Under the pieces are notes generated by a model. That model did not search any database. It saw nothing but the letters and a program-made list of their open reading frames with translations, and was not told where the DNA came from. Of a DNA stretch of 64,000 nt, positions 54,929 through 63,701 are shown one piece after another. A program made the position numbers and the translations under genes. Within the stretch, counting starts at the first letter, position 1, and every line of letters begins with the position of its first letter. Source of the stretch: an uncultured Pseudomonadota bacterium (GTDB lineage Bacteria; Pseudomonadota; Alphaproteobacteria; Rs-D84); assembly GCA_902774285.1 (NCBI GenBank), contig CACYHO010000001.1, positions 137,303 to 201,302 on the forward strand. The letters are read 5' to 3'.

Positions 54929-55132
54929 ATGCCAAAAATGAAAACAAAATCGTACTTGAAAAAACGTGCGTCTATGACTGCAAGCGGTAAAATCCGTGTT
55001 GCCAGAAACTCTCATCACAAATGCTTGTTGCATAAGTCCAAACGTGCTAATAAAGCCGGGGCAAAACCACAGTATTTGAACGAAAACATGAAGGGTCAGG
55101 CTAAAATCTTGGCTCCATATGGTTTGAAATAA
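54929..55132 (+). CDS. rpmI: Ribosomal protein L35 (bL35)
   Basis: The 67-residue, very basic protein starts MPKMKTKSYLKKRASMTASGKI and continues RVARNSHHKCLLHKSKRANKAG, the canonical bL35 pattern. AAAGGAT precedes the ATG. It begins the rpmI-rplT-pheS-pheT block; infC, often first, is absent here. Confidence 0.96.
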   Translation: MPKMKTKSYLKKRASMTASGKIRVARNSHHKCLLHKSKRANKAGAKPQYLNENMKGQAKILAPYGLK

Positions 55133-55147
55133 TAAAGGGGGCACATT

Positions 55148-55516
55148 ATGGCAAGAGTAAAACGCGGAACAACCGTTAAACAAAAACACAATAAGATACT
55201 TGACCGCGCCAAAGGTTATTTGGGCCGTCATCATTCAACATATCGTGCTGCTCGTGAAAAAACCGAAAAAGCTGGACAATATGCATATCGCGATCGTCGT
55301 CAAAAGAAACGTGATTTTCGTTCTTTGTGGATCGTTCGTATCAATGCAGCTGTTCGTCCAAATGGTTTGACATACAGCCAGTTCATGAATGGTTTAAAGA
55401 AAGCAGGTATTACATTGGACCGCAAAGTTTTGGCCCAAATGGCATACGATGCTGATAAAAACTTTGAAACATTGATTGAAACTGCAAAACGATTTATTGC
55501 CGAATCTGCGAAATAA
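55148..55516 (+). CDS. rplT: Ribosomal protein L20 (bL20)
   Basis: The 122-residue protein shows [68 protein letters not shown], the long basic helix of bL20 that nucleates 23S rRNA folding. AAAGGGGG precedes the ATG, 15 bp behind rpmI. In other bacteria it represses its own operon. Confidence 0.97.
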   Translation: MARVKRGTTVKQKHNKILDRAKGYLGRHHSTYRAAREKTEKAGQYAYRDRRQKKRDFRSLWIVRINAAVRPNGLTYSQFMNGLKKAGITLDRKVLAQMAYDADKNFETLIETAKRFIAESAK

Positions 55517-55521
55517 CACTT

Positions 55522-55580
55522 TACGGCAAGGTTTTGTTTTGTCACAATAAGGCCGTAGAGATACGGTCTTATTCTTTTTT
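55522..55580 (+). terminator. Terminator/attenuator between rplT and pheS
   Basis: AAGGCCGTA-GAGA-TACGGTCTT (55549-55570) followed by ATTCTTTTTT is an intrinsic terminator. An upstream TACGGC (55522-55527) can pair instead with GCCGTA (55552-55557), which would break the terminator stem. This could regulate read-through into pheST. No leader peptide with Phe codons is seen. Confidence 0.6.
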
Positions 55581-55595
55581 ATAAACGGGGTAAAA

Positions 55596-56537
55596 ATGAA
55601 AGATAAAATTAAAAACGCATCGTCACTTGAAGAATTGCAGGCTTTGTACACAGATACATTTGGTAAAAACGGGACAATGACTGCAAAATTAAAGACAATG
55701 GCAACATTGTCTAACGAAGAACGCGCTGTGATAAATACTGAAAATGCAGAATTGCGTCAATTATTCAAAGAAAAACAGACAGAATTGGAAAATGCCGCTT
55801 TAAATGCAAAATTGGCCACGGAATATATGGATGTCACATTAGATGGCGAACCAATTAAACGCGGAACTTTGCATCCGCTTACACAAAGTTTAAAGGAATT
55901 GTCTGCAATTATGGAATCTTTTGGTTTTACACTTTGGACTGGTCCAGAAATAGAAGACGATTGGCATAATTTTACTGCGTTAAATACCCCGGAATATCAC
56001 CCTGCCCGTGATATGCAAGACACTTTCTTTTTGGAAAATGGCAATGTAATGCGCACACAAACATCTGCAATTCAAATTCGTGCAATGGAAAAACAAGGTG
56101 CACCTATAAAAATATTTGCTATTGGTTCTACTTATCGAAAGGAATTAGACGCGACTCATTCGTGTATGTTTGGTCAAATGGAAGGTTTGTATGTTGATAA
56201 AAACATAACAATGTCAGATTTGATCGGAACATTGCGTGCAATGCTTTCAAAATTCTTTGAACGCGATATTGAAATTCGTATTCGTCCATCTTATTTTCCA
56301 TTCACAGAACCTTCTGTTGAATTTGATATGAAATGGGGTGATAAATGGCTTGAAATGGGTGGCGCAGGCATGGTTCATCCAAATGTATTGAAAAATTGCA
56401 ACATAGATCCAAATGGGTATCAGGGTTTTGCTTTTGGTTTCGGTTGGGATCGTATGGCAATGATAAAATACGATTTAAATGATTTGCGCAAATTCTATGA
56501 TGGCGATATTCGTTGGTTGAAAAACAGTGGTTTTTAA
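55596..56537 (+). CDS. pheS: Phenylalanyl-tRNA synthetase alpha subunit
   Basis: PheS holds the catalytic site of the PheRS heterotetramer. The 313-residue protein lacks only a little of the N-terminal coiled coil and has the class II motifs: GTLHPLTQSLKELSAIMESFGF (about 85), motif 2 VMRTQTSAIQIRAM..FAIGSTYRKELDATHSCMFGQMEGL (about 150-205), and motif 3 GFAFGFGWDRMAMIKY (about 275). ACGGGG lies before the ATG. pheT follows 15 bp downstream. Confidence 0.95.
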   Translation: MKDKIKNASSLEELQALYTDTFGKNGTMTAKLKTMATLSNEERAVINTENAELRQLFKEKQTELENAALNAKLATEYMDVTLDGEPIKRGTLHPLTQSLKELSAIMESFGFTLWTGPEIEDDWHNFTALNTPEYHPARDMQDTFFLENGNVMRTQTSAIQIRAMEKQGAPIKIFAIGSTYRKELDATHSCMFGQMEGLYVDKNITMSDLIGTLRAMLSKFFERDIEIRIRPSYFPFTEPSVEFDMKWGDKWLEMGGAGMVHPNVLKNCNIDPNGYQGFAFGFGWDRMAMIKYDLNDLRKFYDGDIRWLKNSGF

Positions 56538-56552
56538 TAAAGGGGTTATAAA

Positions 56553-58874
56553 ATGAAATGGTCTTATGAATGGTTAAAACAATATTTGAAAACAGATTTA
56601 ACCCCACAGCAAATTGCTGATAAATTAACTGCCATTGGGTTGGAAGTAGAAGATTTGTATAATCCAATTTTGCCGATTGCTGCAAAAATCGTAGAATGTA
56701 AACCACACGAAAATTCTGATCATTTACATGTTTTGAAAGTAGATGATGGCTCTGGCAAATTGCGTCAGGTTGTTTGTGGTGCACCAAATGCACGTGAAGG
56801 TTTGTTTTCTGCGCTGGCAATACCAGGTTGTAAAATCGGTGATATGGTTATTGAATCTGGAAAATTACGTGGTGTTGAATCAAACGGCATGATGTGTTCT
56901 GCAAAAGAATTGGGAATTGGTGACGATCACAGCGGTATTATAGAATTAGATGCTAAGAAAGAAAAAATTGGTCAACCTATATCAGCGCTGGCTGGTTCGG
57001 GTTCTGCAATATTAGAAACTTCAATTACACCAAATCGTCCAGATTATTTGTCTGTTCGTGGCATTGCATTGGATTTAAGTGCGGCAGACGCGGGTGAGTT
57101 TGTTGATGAAAAAATCACAGAATTAAAAGATGTAAAAGGGACAAGAAAAGTAAATCTTTTGGCAAAGAATGCGTGTCCAACATATCGTTTCTGTGAAATT
57201 CATGGAATAAAAAACGCGCCATCAAATAAAACAATTCAAAATCGTTTGTTGTCCGCCGGAATAAATCCAAAGAATGCACCAATCGATGCTACGAATTATA
57301 TTTGTTATGATTTGGCACAACCTATGCATTGTTTTGATGCAGATGAAATTGTTGGTGATATAACTGTTCGTATGGCTAAAAATGGTGAGAAATTTACAGA
57401 TCTTTTTGGAAACGAACACGAATTGTGTGATAAAGATTTGGTCATAACAGACGATGCTGGTATTTTGGCATTGGCTGGTGTTGTTGGTGGTATGCGTGCA
57501 TCTACAACAGATAATACAAAAAATATCATATTAGAATCTGCATATTTCGATCCGGTATTTGTTCGTAAAACAGCAAAAAGACATGGAATATCAACAGATT
57601 CTTCATACAGATACGAACGCGGTATAGATCCAAACGGAACATTACCGGCTTTATCAAAGGCGGCTAAAATTATAACGGATACATGTGGGGGAAAAATTGT
57701 AAATGTTATGGGCGCAGGTCGTTTGGCTTATACGCCAGAATCTGTAGTTTATAACCCAAAATTATTGGAACAAAAAACAGGTATTCAAATTGATTCAAAA
57801 ATTCAAAAAGAAATTTTGAAGAAATTGCATTTTGATGTTAAAGAAAACAAAAATGGCGATTGGGTTATTACACCAACATCTCAAAGGGTTGATATAGTAA
57901 TACCTGAAAATATAGTTTCTGAATTAGTTCGTATTTATGGTTATGATAAAATTGGTTTGAAAGAAATGCCGCAAAATACAATTACGGCTGTTCATAATGA
58001 TATGAATTTGGAATTAAAACAAAAATTGGCAAATCGTGGATTAAACGAAGCAGTTACTTTTGGTTTCGGTAATTCAAAGGTTGAAAGTTTAATAACAAAT
58101 AAACCAACTATTAAAATTGCAAATCCAATAATTAATGATTTGGATACAGCAAGAAATGGTCTGCTTGGTAATCTGTTAATTGCTGTTGCCAATAATGAAA
58201 AACGCGGTTTTGTTGATTTGAACATGTTCGAACTTGGAACGGTTTTTGATGGTGATAAGCCAGGTGAACAACATACTTCTATTTGTATAATTCGTATGGG
58301 AGAAACATCACCAAAACATTGGCAAAAACGCAACAGAAATATCGATGTGTTTGATGTAAAGGCTGATTTGGTGGCATTGCTTGGTGCGCAAAAATATACA
58401 ATTGATACAACAAATGCTCCAATGTGGGCTCATCCATATGTTTATGGAAAAATTGTTCAAGGTAAAAAAGTTCTTGGTGAATTTGGACAATTACATCCAA
58501 GTGTTGCAAAACAATTGCATATTAAAACAAAAGTATTTGTCGGTCTGATAGAAAATATTGAAGATTTGCCAAAAAATCCAAAGCATAAAAAAATTTCAAT
58601 GACAGATTTTATGCCGATTACACGTGATTTTGCTTTTGTTGTAGACAGTAAATTTGAATCGCAAAAAATGATTGCTACAGCACTTGCTGCAGATTCTAGT
58701 GTTGCAGATATTGTTGTTTTTGATGCTTTTGATATGGGTAACGGCCAAAAATCAATAGCGTTCACAATTACAATTTATCCAGATAAAAACATGTCTGATA
58801 AAGAATTATTGGAAATACAAGACAAGGTGATAAAGAATATAGAATCAAAATGTAACGCAAAGTTACGTGCATAA
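56553..58874 (+). CDS. pheT: Phenylalanyl-tRNA synthetase beta subunit
   Basis: PheT binds tRNA-Phe and edits misacylated Tyr. The 773-residue protein shows the EMAP-like tRNA-binding domain (CKPHENSDHLHVLKVDDG, about 50), the B3/B4 editing region (CPTYRFCEIHGIKNAPS, LLSAGINPKNAPIDATNYICYDLAQPMHCFDAD, about 205-265), B5 (about 400-470), the catalytic-like core and the ferredoxin-like anticodon domain at the end (FMPITRDFAFVVD). Full length. Confidence 0.96.
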   Translation: MKWSYEWLKQYLKTDLTPQQIADKLTAIGLEVEDLYNPILPIAAKIVECKPHENSDHLHVLKVDDGSGKLRQVVCGAPNAREGLFSALAIPGCKIGDMVIESGKLRGVESNGMMCSAKELGIGDDHSGIIELDAKKEKIGQPISALAGSGSAILETSITPNRPDYLSVRGIALDLSAADAGEFVDEKITELKDVKGTRKVNLLAKNACPTYRFCEIHGIKNAPSNKTIQNRLLSAGINPKNAPIDATNYICYDLAQPMHCFDADEIVGDITVRMAKNGEKFTDLFGNEHELCDKDLVITDDAGILALAGVVGGMRASTTDNTKNIILESAYFDPVFVRKTAKRHGISTDSSYRYERGIDPNGTLPALSKAAKIITDTCGGKIVNVMGAGRLAYTPESVVYNPKLLEQKTGIQIDSKIQKEILKKLHFDVKENKNGDWVITPTSQRVDIVIPENIVSELVRIYGYDKIGLKEMPQNTITAVHNDMNLELKQKLANRGLNEAVTFGFGNSKVESLITNKPTIKIANPIINDLDTARNGLLGNLLIAVANNEKRGFVDLNMFELGTVFDGDKPGEQHTSICIIRMGETSPKHWQKRNRNIDVFDVKADLVALLGAQKYTIDTTNAPMWAHPYVYGKIVQGKKVLGEFGQLHPSVAKQLHIKTKVFVGLIENIEDLPKNPKHKKISMTDFMPITRDFAFVVDSKFESQKMIATALAADSSVADIVVFDAFDMGNGQKSIAFTITIYPDKNMSDKELLEIQDKVIKNIESKCNAKLRA

Positions 58875-58879
58875 AAAAT

Positions 58880-58905
58880 ACCGGCATTTGCCGGTGTTTT
58901 TATCT
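58880..58905. terminator. Bidirectional terminator, CCGGCA family
   Basis: ACCGGCA-TT-TGCCGGT with flanking A and T runs, between pheT and a converging gene. Confidence 0.85.
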
Positions 58906-59301
58906 TTGTAAATTATTAGTTATTATTAATATTTCTAGTAAGCGATTTTGTTCACATGCATTTATTATATCTTTGGCATCTTCGCCATAAAAATTAAATA
59001 TATGATCAAATCGTTTTGATAAAATACGAACAGCTGAACCTTGGACCAAGTGATTATGTTTTTCGTATCCCGGCAGTTTCATTTCTGTTGCTAATTTTGC
59101 GTTTTCGACGATCCATTTGTTATATTTTATTTGTGTTAATCCGTTTGTGTATGAAAAAGTTTTTACTGTTGCAACACCAGTTGGGGAAAATTCATGTGTG
59201 GTTTCTATAAGCATTTCTGTTTCAGGACAGTATGCAATATATATTGCCATTTCTTTTGCACGATCGTGATCTGTAAACTTTTTATTTTTGTTAAAAATCA
59301 T
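58900..59301 (-). CDS. Hypothetical protein, 133 residues
   Basis: No family is recognised. The protein is soluble, with a mixed strand/helix pattern (MAIYIAYCPETEMLIETTHEF; KWIVENAKLATEM; DAKDIINACEQNRLLEILII). It follows the next gene upstream by 5 bp and the two are surely co-transcribed. Both look like cytoplasmic proteins with no signal peptide. Confidence 0.55.
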   Translation of the reverse strand: MIFNKNKKFTDHDRAKEMAIYIAYCPETEMLIETTHEFSPTGVATVKTFSYTNGLTQIKYNKWIVENAKLATEMKLPGYEKHNHLVQGSAVRILSKRFDHIFNFYGEDAKDIINACEQNRLLEILIITNNLQR

Positions 59302-59306
59302 ATTGT

Positions 59307-59636
59307 TTACCTGGTTATTTCAAAACGTTGATTAATTTTATTGATTTTTGCTTGTTCGCGCAAGAAAGCCTGAAGTCTTAATTTGCAAGCGTTGCTGATA
59401 AGTTTTGCTTTTTGAGGTTCTTCTATTTTGATGTATTTTGTAGTCTTTTTAATATGTTTTATGCAAAACACATTTTTTTCTTTGCCTTTATTATCGCATT
59501 GAACAGTTACAAAAGCTTTTCCTTCGCCTACAAGATACATTTGATCTGTTACAGAAGTTACTGGTGTAGAGCTTACATTATCGATCAAAAGTGCATCAAT
59601 AATTTCCCCGCATTCGTTGCTTGTTTTGTATGTCAT
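59307..59636 (-). CDS. Hypothetical protein, 109 residues
   Basis: No family is recognised. The first 60 residues look beta-rich (VTSVTDQMYLVGEGKAFVTVQCDNKGKEKNVFCIKH), the C-terminus is a basic helix (ISNACKLRLQAFLREQAKINKINQRF) that could contact nucleic acid. An AAAAGG site lies before the ATG. It heads a two-gene operon diverging from ileS. Confidence 0.55.
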   Translation of the reverse strand: MTYKTSNECGEIIDALLIDNVSSTPVTSVTDQMYLVGEGKAFVTVQCDNKGKEKNVFCIKHIKKTTKYIKIEEPQKAKLISNACKLRLQAFLREQAKINKINQRFEITR

Positions 59637-59725
59637 TTATAACCTTTTTGCTTTTTATCGCTTGTATTATATATAGTATTTTTGACAGGTCAAGCCTTTT
59701 GTCAAATATGTTTATAACCAAAAAC

Positions 59726-59754
59726 TTGATTTTGGGCAAAATTCATTGTATAAA
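59726..59754 (+). promoter_or_regulatory. Promoter of the ileS leader
   Basis: TTGATT, 17 bp, TATAAA. The predicted start is at or 1 nt before the A of the leader-peptide ATG at 59762, so the leader transcript would be leaderless. Confidence 0.7.
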
Positions 59755-59761
59755 TAGGGCT

Positions 59762-59794
59762 ATGAAAACAAATACAATAATTATTATTAAATAA
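59762..59794 (+). CDS. ileS leader peptide MKTNTIIIIK
   Basis: This ten-codon frame has four Ile codons in a row (ATA ATT ATT ATT, 59777-59788) then Lys and TAA. It lies just ahead of a terminator and of isoleucyl-tRNA synthetase. This is the classical layout of a leader peptide for transcription attenuation: a ribosome stalled by lack of charged tRNA-Ile would change the folding of the following RNA. A leaderless start is known for the trpL peptide of Sinorhizobium. Its AGGG is only 2 nt from the ATG. Confidence 0.8.
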   Translation: MKTNTIIIIK

Positions 59795-59843
59795 ACGGCA
59801 CTGCGCTTTGGCGGGGGGCTGGGGCGCGTATGGCGCCGTTTTT
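59793..59843 (+). promoter_or_regulatory. ileS attenuator hairpins
   Basis: The terminator is GGCGC-GTATG-GCGCC plus TTTTT (59823-59843). The competing antiterminator pairs TGCGC (59802-59806) with GCGCG (59824-59828), using the terminator's left arm. A ribosome at the leader stop codon would mask TGCGC and allow termination, whereas one stalled on the Ile codons leaves it free. An outer AAACGGC/GCCGTTT (59793-59799 with 59835-59841) can also form. This stretch is strikingly G-rich for the region. Confidence 0.72.
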
Positions 59844-59865
59844 AATATAATAAAGGGCAAAAAAG

Positions 59866-62800
59866 ATGGCATATAAAAAGACCGAACCAAAGGCTAATTT
59901 TTCAGAAATTGAACATAATGTGTTAGATTTTTGGCGTGAAGATGACACTTTCCATAAATCTTTGAATAAAACCAAAATGGGCGAACCTTTTAATTTTTAT
60001 GATGGCCCACCTTTTGGAAATGGATTACCTCACTGGGGACATTTGGGTGTAAGTGCCATTAAAGATATGGTTTCGCGTTATCAAACCATGCGTGGAAAAC
60101 ATGTTGTTCGTGAACTTGGTTGGGATTGTCATGGGTTGCCAGCTGAAAACAGTGTTGAAAAAGCACAAAATCGCACAGCAAAAGCAATTGTTGAAAGTGA
60201 CGGTATTGCGGCTTTTTGTGATATGTGTCGTGCAGATGTGACGCGATATACGACAGAATGGTTGCGTTTTATCGAAAGAATTGGTCGTTGGGTTGATGGT
60301 GGTGATAAATTCGGTTATCGCACAATGGATAAAAACTATATGGAATCTGTTATATGGGCTTTGAAGCAATTATATGACAAAGGTTTACTTTATAAAGATT
60401 TCAAGGTTAATCCATATGATTGGAAATTGGGAACCGTTTTATCAAACAGTGAAGCGTCAAGCGAATATCAAGATATTGTTGATGATACCGTGACAGTATG
60501 GTTTGAACTGGAAAACGGGGATCGTGCGATTGCTTGGACAACAACACCATGGACATTGCCTGCGAATTCGGCTTTAGCTGTAAATCCAGATATGGAATAT
60601 GTCCGGATGCGTCATAGTGATGGCAATGTTTATGTTTTAGCTACATCACGTTTGAAAGCATACGAAAAAGTTTTCGCTGATTCTGAAAATCTTGGAACTG
60701 TTTTGGGTAAAGATTTGGTTGGTTTGCACTATAAACCTATATTTAATTATTATGAAAATTCTGATCCGTTATTACATCAAATAATCGCTGCTGATTATGT
60801 AAGCGATGGTGACGGAACTGGTATTGTTCATATTGCACCCGCGTATGGCGAAGACGATTATTGGGCGGCCAAGGCATTGGATCCAAAATTTCCAGTTATT
60901 TTGAATGTTGATGCTTATGGTAACTTTGATTCAACAGTAACTGATTGGGCGGGTCAAAATATATTTGAAGCCAATCCAAAAATAATTGATTGGTTAAAAG
61001 AACGCGGCATTTTGGTCAAGAAAGATCAACATAAACACAGTTATCCGTTTGGTCCGCGCAGCAAAGAAAAATTGATCTATCGTGCAACAGATGCATGGTA
61101 TGTTGATGTTCCAAAAATTCGTGAACGTTTGGTTGAAATAACAGCCAATGATACCACATGGACCAGTGCCGGTAACAGATTTATGGCATGGATAAAAAAT
61201 GCGCGCGAATGGGGTATTTCAAGAAATCGTTTCTGGGGTGTTCCTTTACCAATTTGGGAAAAAGATGGTGAATATAAAGTATTTGGTTCGATTAAAGAAA
61301 TGGAAGACTTCTTTGGTGTTCAAATTAATGATTTGCATCGTCCAACATTAGACGGTTTGACCAAAGATGGATGGCATCGTATAACGGACGTTTTAGATTG
61401 CTGGTTTGAAAGTGGTTCTATGCCATTTGCACAATTGCATTATCCATTTGAAAATGCAGATAAATTCGAAAAGAATTTTCCAGCCGATTATATTATCGAA
61501 GGACAAGATCAAACACGTGGTTGGTTTTATTCTTTGATGATAATGGCAGTTGCGTTATTTGATAAACCTGCATTCAAGGTTGTATCCGCAAACGGAATGA
61601 TTTTGGATGAACAAAAACGCAAGTTTTCAAAATCTTTACACAATTATGTTGATCCAAGTGAACAACTGGAAACATATGGCGCAGATGCAATTCGTTTATT
61701 TATCCAAGGCAGCAATTTCATGAAGGCCGAAGGTGTTGGTGTTGACAAAGAAGGCGTTGTATTTAATGATTCAATAAAGACAATTTTAACACCGCTTTGG
61801 AATGCGTATCATTTCTTTACTTTGTATGCCAATGCTGGAAATATAACGGTTGAAAAAGAACCAGATTCAGATAATTTGCTGGATAAATATATAATTGCAG
61901 AATTGAACGAATTGATTAAAACAACAACAAGTGCGCTGGATGAATATAAACCAGATGTTGCGGTCAAAGAATTTGTTAGATTCCTTGATATATTAAACAA
62001 TTGGTATATTCGTCGTAATCGTGATCGATTCTGGGACGAAGATGTGGTTGCATTTGAAACATTACATTATGTGTTAAAAACTTTTGTAAAATGTTTGGCG
62101 CCTTTTGCACCATTTATATCTGAATATATATTCAAGAATTTAACAGGCGCAGAATCTGTTCATTTGCAAGATTGGCCAACTGCTGGCGCAACAGATGAAA
62201 AAATATTGAATGATATGCGTCGTGTTCAAATGATTGTATCAACCGGAAAACAATTGCGTGAACAATATAAATTGCGTAATCGTTTGCCACTGGCAGATGC
62301 AACCATTGCTGGTATAGAAATGCCAGAATATGCAGATATTATTCGTGACGAATTAAATGTAAAAGAAATCAAATTTATTGATGATATAAAATCAGTGGCT
62401 GATTCCTTTGTATATCTGATTACACCAAAAATTGGTGCACGCCTTGGTGGTGCTTTGAAAGATATTATACCTGCTGTTAAACGTGGTGAATACACAATTG
62501 ATGCTGATAAATTGATTGTGGGTGAACAGGTGTTAAATACTGATGAATTTGAAAACCGTTTAACCGTTAAAGAAGGCGTAACAGGTGCGGCCTTGTCAGA
62601 TAATACAGCGGTTGTGGTTTTGAATACAGAATTGAACGCAGAATTGATCGCGGAAGGTTTAGTAAATGAAGTTCTTCGCTTTATCCAAGATTCGCGTAAA
62701 GCTGCAAATCTGGATGTGTCAGATCGAATCAAATTGACTTATACGGCAGATGTAGCTTTGCAGAATGCAATCGAAGCACATAAAAAACGTATAATGCATG

Positions 62801-62901
62801 ACGCCTTAATTGTAGAAATGGAAAGTGGCATGGCCAATCAATTCGAAAAACAAATCGAAGATTATAATTTCGCAATCAATATCGAAAAATTAAATGGCTA
62901 A
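59866..62901 (+). CDS. ileS: Isoleucyl-tRNA synthetase, type 2 (eukaryote-like)
   Basis: IleRS charges tRNA-Ile. The 1011-residue class I enzyme has the HIGH-type motif FGNGLPHWGHLGVSAIKDMVSRY (about 45-67), WDCHGLPAE (about 85), the CP1 editing domain with TTPWTLPAN (about 226), DGTGIVHIAPAYGEDDY (about 315), WYRATDAW-like blocks, KMSKS-type KRKFSKSLHNYVDP (about 585) and a C-terminal anticodon-binding region with the type 2 extension. GLPHxGH and the long C-terminus place it in IleRS type 2, which is known to be far less sensitive to mupirocin than type 1. AAAGGGC lies before the ATG. nth overlaps its end. Confidence 0.95.
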   Translation: MAYKKTEPKANFSEIEHNVLDFWREDDTFHKSLNKTKMGEPFNFYDGPPFGNGLPHWGHLGVSAIKDMVSRYQTMRGKHVVRELGWDCHGLPAENSVEKAQNRTAKAIVESDGIAAFCDMCRADVTRYTTEWLRFIERIGRWVDGGDKFGYRTMDKNYMESVIWALKQLYDKGLLYKDFKVNPYDWKLGTVLSNSEASSEYQDIVDDTVTVWFELENGDRAIAWTTTPWTLPANSALAVNPDMEYVRMRHSDGNVYVLATSRLKAYEKVFADSENLGTVLGKDLVGLHYKPIFNYYENSDPLLHQIIAADYVSDGDGTGIVHIAPAYGEDDYWAAKALDPKFPVILNVDAYGNFDSTVTDWAGQNIFEANPKIIDWLKERGILVKKDQHKHSYPFGPRSKEKLIYRATDAWYVDVPKIRERLVEITANDTTWTSAGNRFMAWIKNAREWGISRNRFWGVPLPIWEKDGEYKVFGSIKEMEDFFGVQINDLHRPTLDGLTKDGWHRITDVLDCWFESGSMPFAQLHYPFENADKFEKNFPADYIIEGQDQTRGWFYSLMIMAVALFDKPAFKVVSANGMILDEQKRKFSKSLHNYVDPSEQLETYGADAIRLFIQGSNFMKAEGVGVDKEGVVFNDSIKTILTPLWNAYHFFTLYANAGNITVEKEPDSDNLLDKYIIAELNELIKTTTSALDEYKPDVAVKEFVRFLDILNNWYIRRNRDRFWDEDVVAFETLHYVLKTFVKCLAPFAPFISEYIFKNLTGAESVHLQDWPTAGATDEKILNDMRRVQMIVSTGKQLREQYKLRNRLPLADATIAGIEMPEYADIIRDELNVKEIKFIDDIKSVADSFVYLITPKIGARLGGALKDIIPAVKRGEYTIDADKLIVGEQVLNTDEFENRLTVKEGVTGAALSDNTAVVVLNTELNAELIAEGLVNEVLRFIQDSRKAANLDVSDRIKLTYTADVALQNAIEAHKKRIMHDALIVEMESGMANQFEKQIEDYNFAINIEKLNG

Positions 62902-63568
62902 ACAAAAAATAACTCTTACACCGGATATTTATTTTGAAAATGTGTGCCCCACATTGAATATGAATATCCGGTCTGAATTATATTCAACCAATGAATTTAC
63001 TTTTGCTGTGGCTGTAATTTTATCGGCCCAGGCAACGGATAAAAAAGTTAACGAAGTTACACCTGAATTATTTAAAATCGCACCTACCCCGGACAAAATG
63101 TTAAAGTTGGGTTTGGACGGCCTTAAAAAACATATTTGTGTAATTTCTTTCTTTAATAACAAAGCAGATAATATCATCAAATTATCACAACAATTAAAAG
63201 ATAAAAACAGTGATGATTTGCACTATAAATTTCCACAAAAATATCATAACAGAAAAGAATTAATGGCATTGGCAGGTATTGGTCAAAAAACAGCCAATGT
63301 TATTATGAATGTTTTGTGGAATGCGCCAAATATCGGTGTTGATACACATGTGTTCCGTAATTCGCACAGGTATGGTTGGTGTGGAATATCCGAAAATACA
63401 CCGGAAAAAGTGGAAGAAAAATTATTAAAAATAATCCCACAAAAATATCATGCAATGGTTAATCATGTAATGGTTTTGCATGGCCGTTATACCTGTAAAG
63501 CCTTGCGACCTGATTGTGAACATTGCCCGGTTGCAAAATGGTGCAATTCAAAAGATAAAAGAATTTAA
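62894..63568 (+). CDS. nth: Endonuclease III
   Basis: Nth excises oxidised pyrimidines and cuts the strand. The 224-residue protein has VAVILSAQATDKKVNEVTPELF (about 36), the HhH LMALAGIGQKTANVI (about 117) with the catalytic Lys, GVDTHVFRNSHRYGW (about 137) with the catalytic Asp, and the four-Cys iron-sulfur loop CKALRPDCEHCPVAKWC (about 201-217). Its ATG overlaps the ileS stop by 8 bp, so it is translated from the ileS mRNA and would share the attenuation control. Confidence 0.95.
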   Translation: MAKQKITLTPDIYFENVCPTLNMNIRSELYSTNEFTFAVAVILSAQATDKKVNEVTPELFKIAPTPDKMLKLGLDGLKKHICVISFFNNKADNIIKLSQQLKDKNSDDLHYKFPQKYHNRKELMALAGIGQKTANVIMNVLWNAPNIGVDTHVFRNSHRYGWCGISENTPEKVEEKLLKIIPQKYHAMVNHVMVLHGRYTCKALRPDCEHCPVAKWCNSKDKRI

Positions 63569-63570
63569 AA

Positions 63571-63592
63571 AACACCGGTAAAAGCCGGTGTT
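63571..63592. terminator. Terminator between nth and tRNA-Thr(CGT)
   Basis: AACACCGG-TAAAAG-CCGGTGTT; the minus-strand side has a T6 run, so it serves the tRNA at least, and probably nth as well. Confidence 0.75.
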
Positions 63593-63600
63593 AATTTTTA

Positions 63601-63676
63601 TGGTGCTGGTTATAGGACTTGAACCTACGACCCCCTCATTACGAATGAGATGCTCTACCAACTGAGCTAAACCAGC
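63601..63676 (-). tRNA. tRNA-Thr (CGT)
   Basis: Acceptor GCTGGTT/AACCAGC with encoded CCA, D-arm GCTC..GAGC, anticodon loop TTCGTAA giving CGT, T-loop TTCAAGT. No tail repeat follows this tRNA. Confidence 0.95.
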
Positions 63677-63701
63677 GATAGCGGAATCTTAATATATATT
63701 T

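Noticed and set aside
54833-55234. 133-residue minus-strand frame
   Set aside because: It lies opposite rpmI and rplT, both certain genes, and has no family resemblance.
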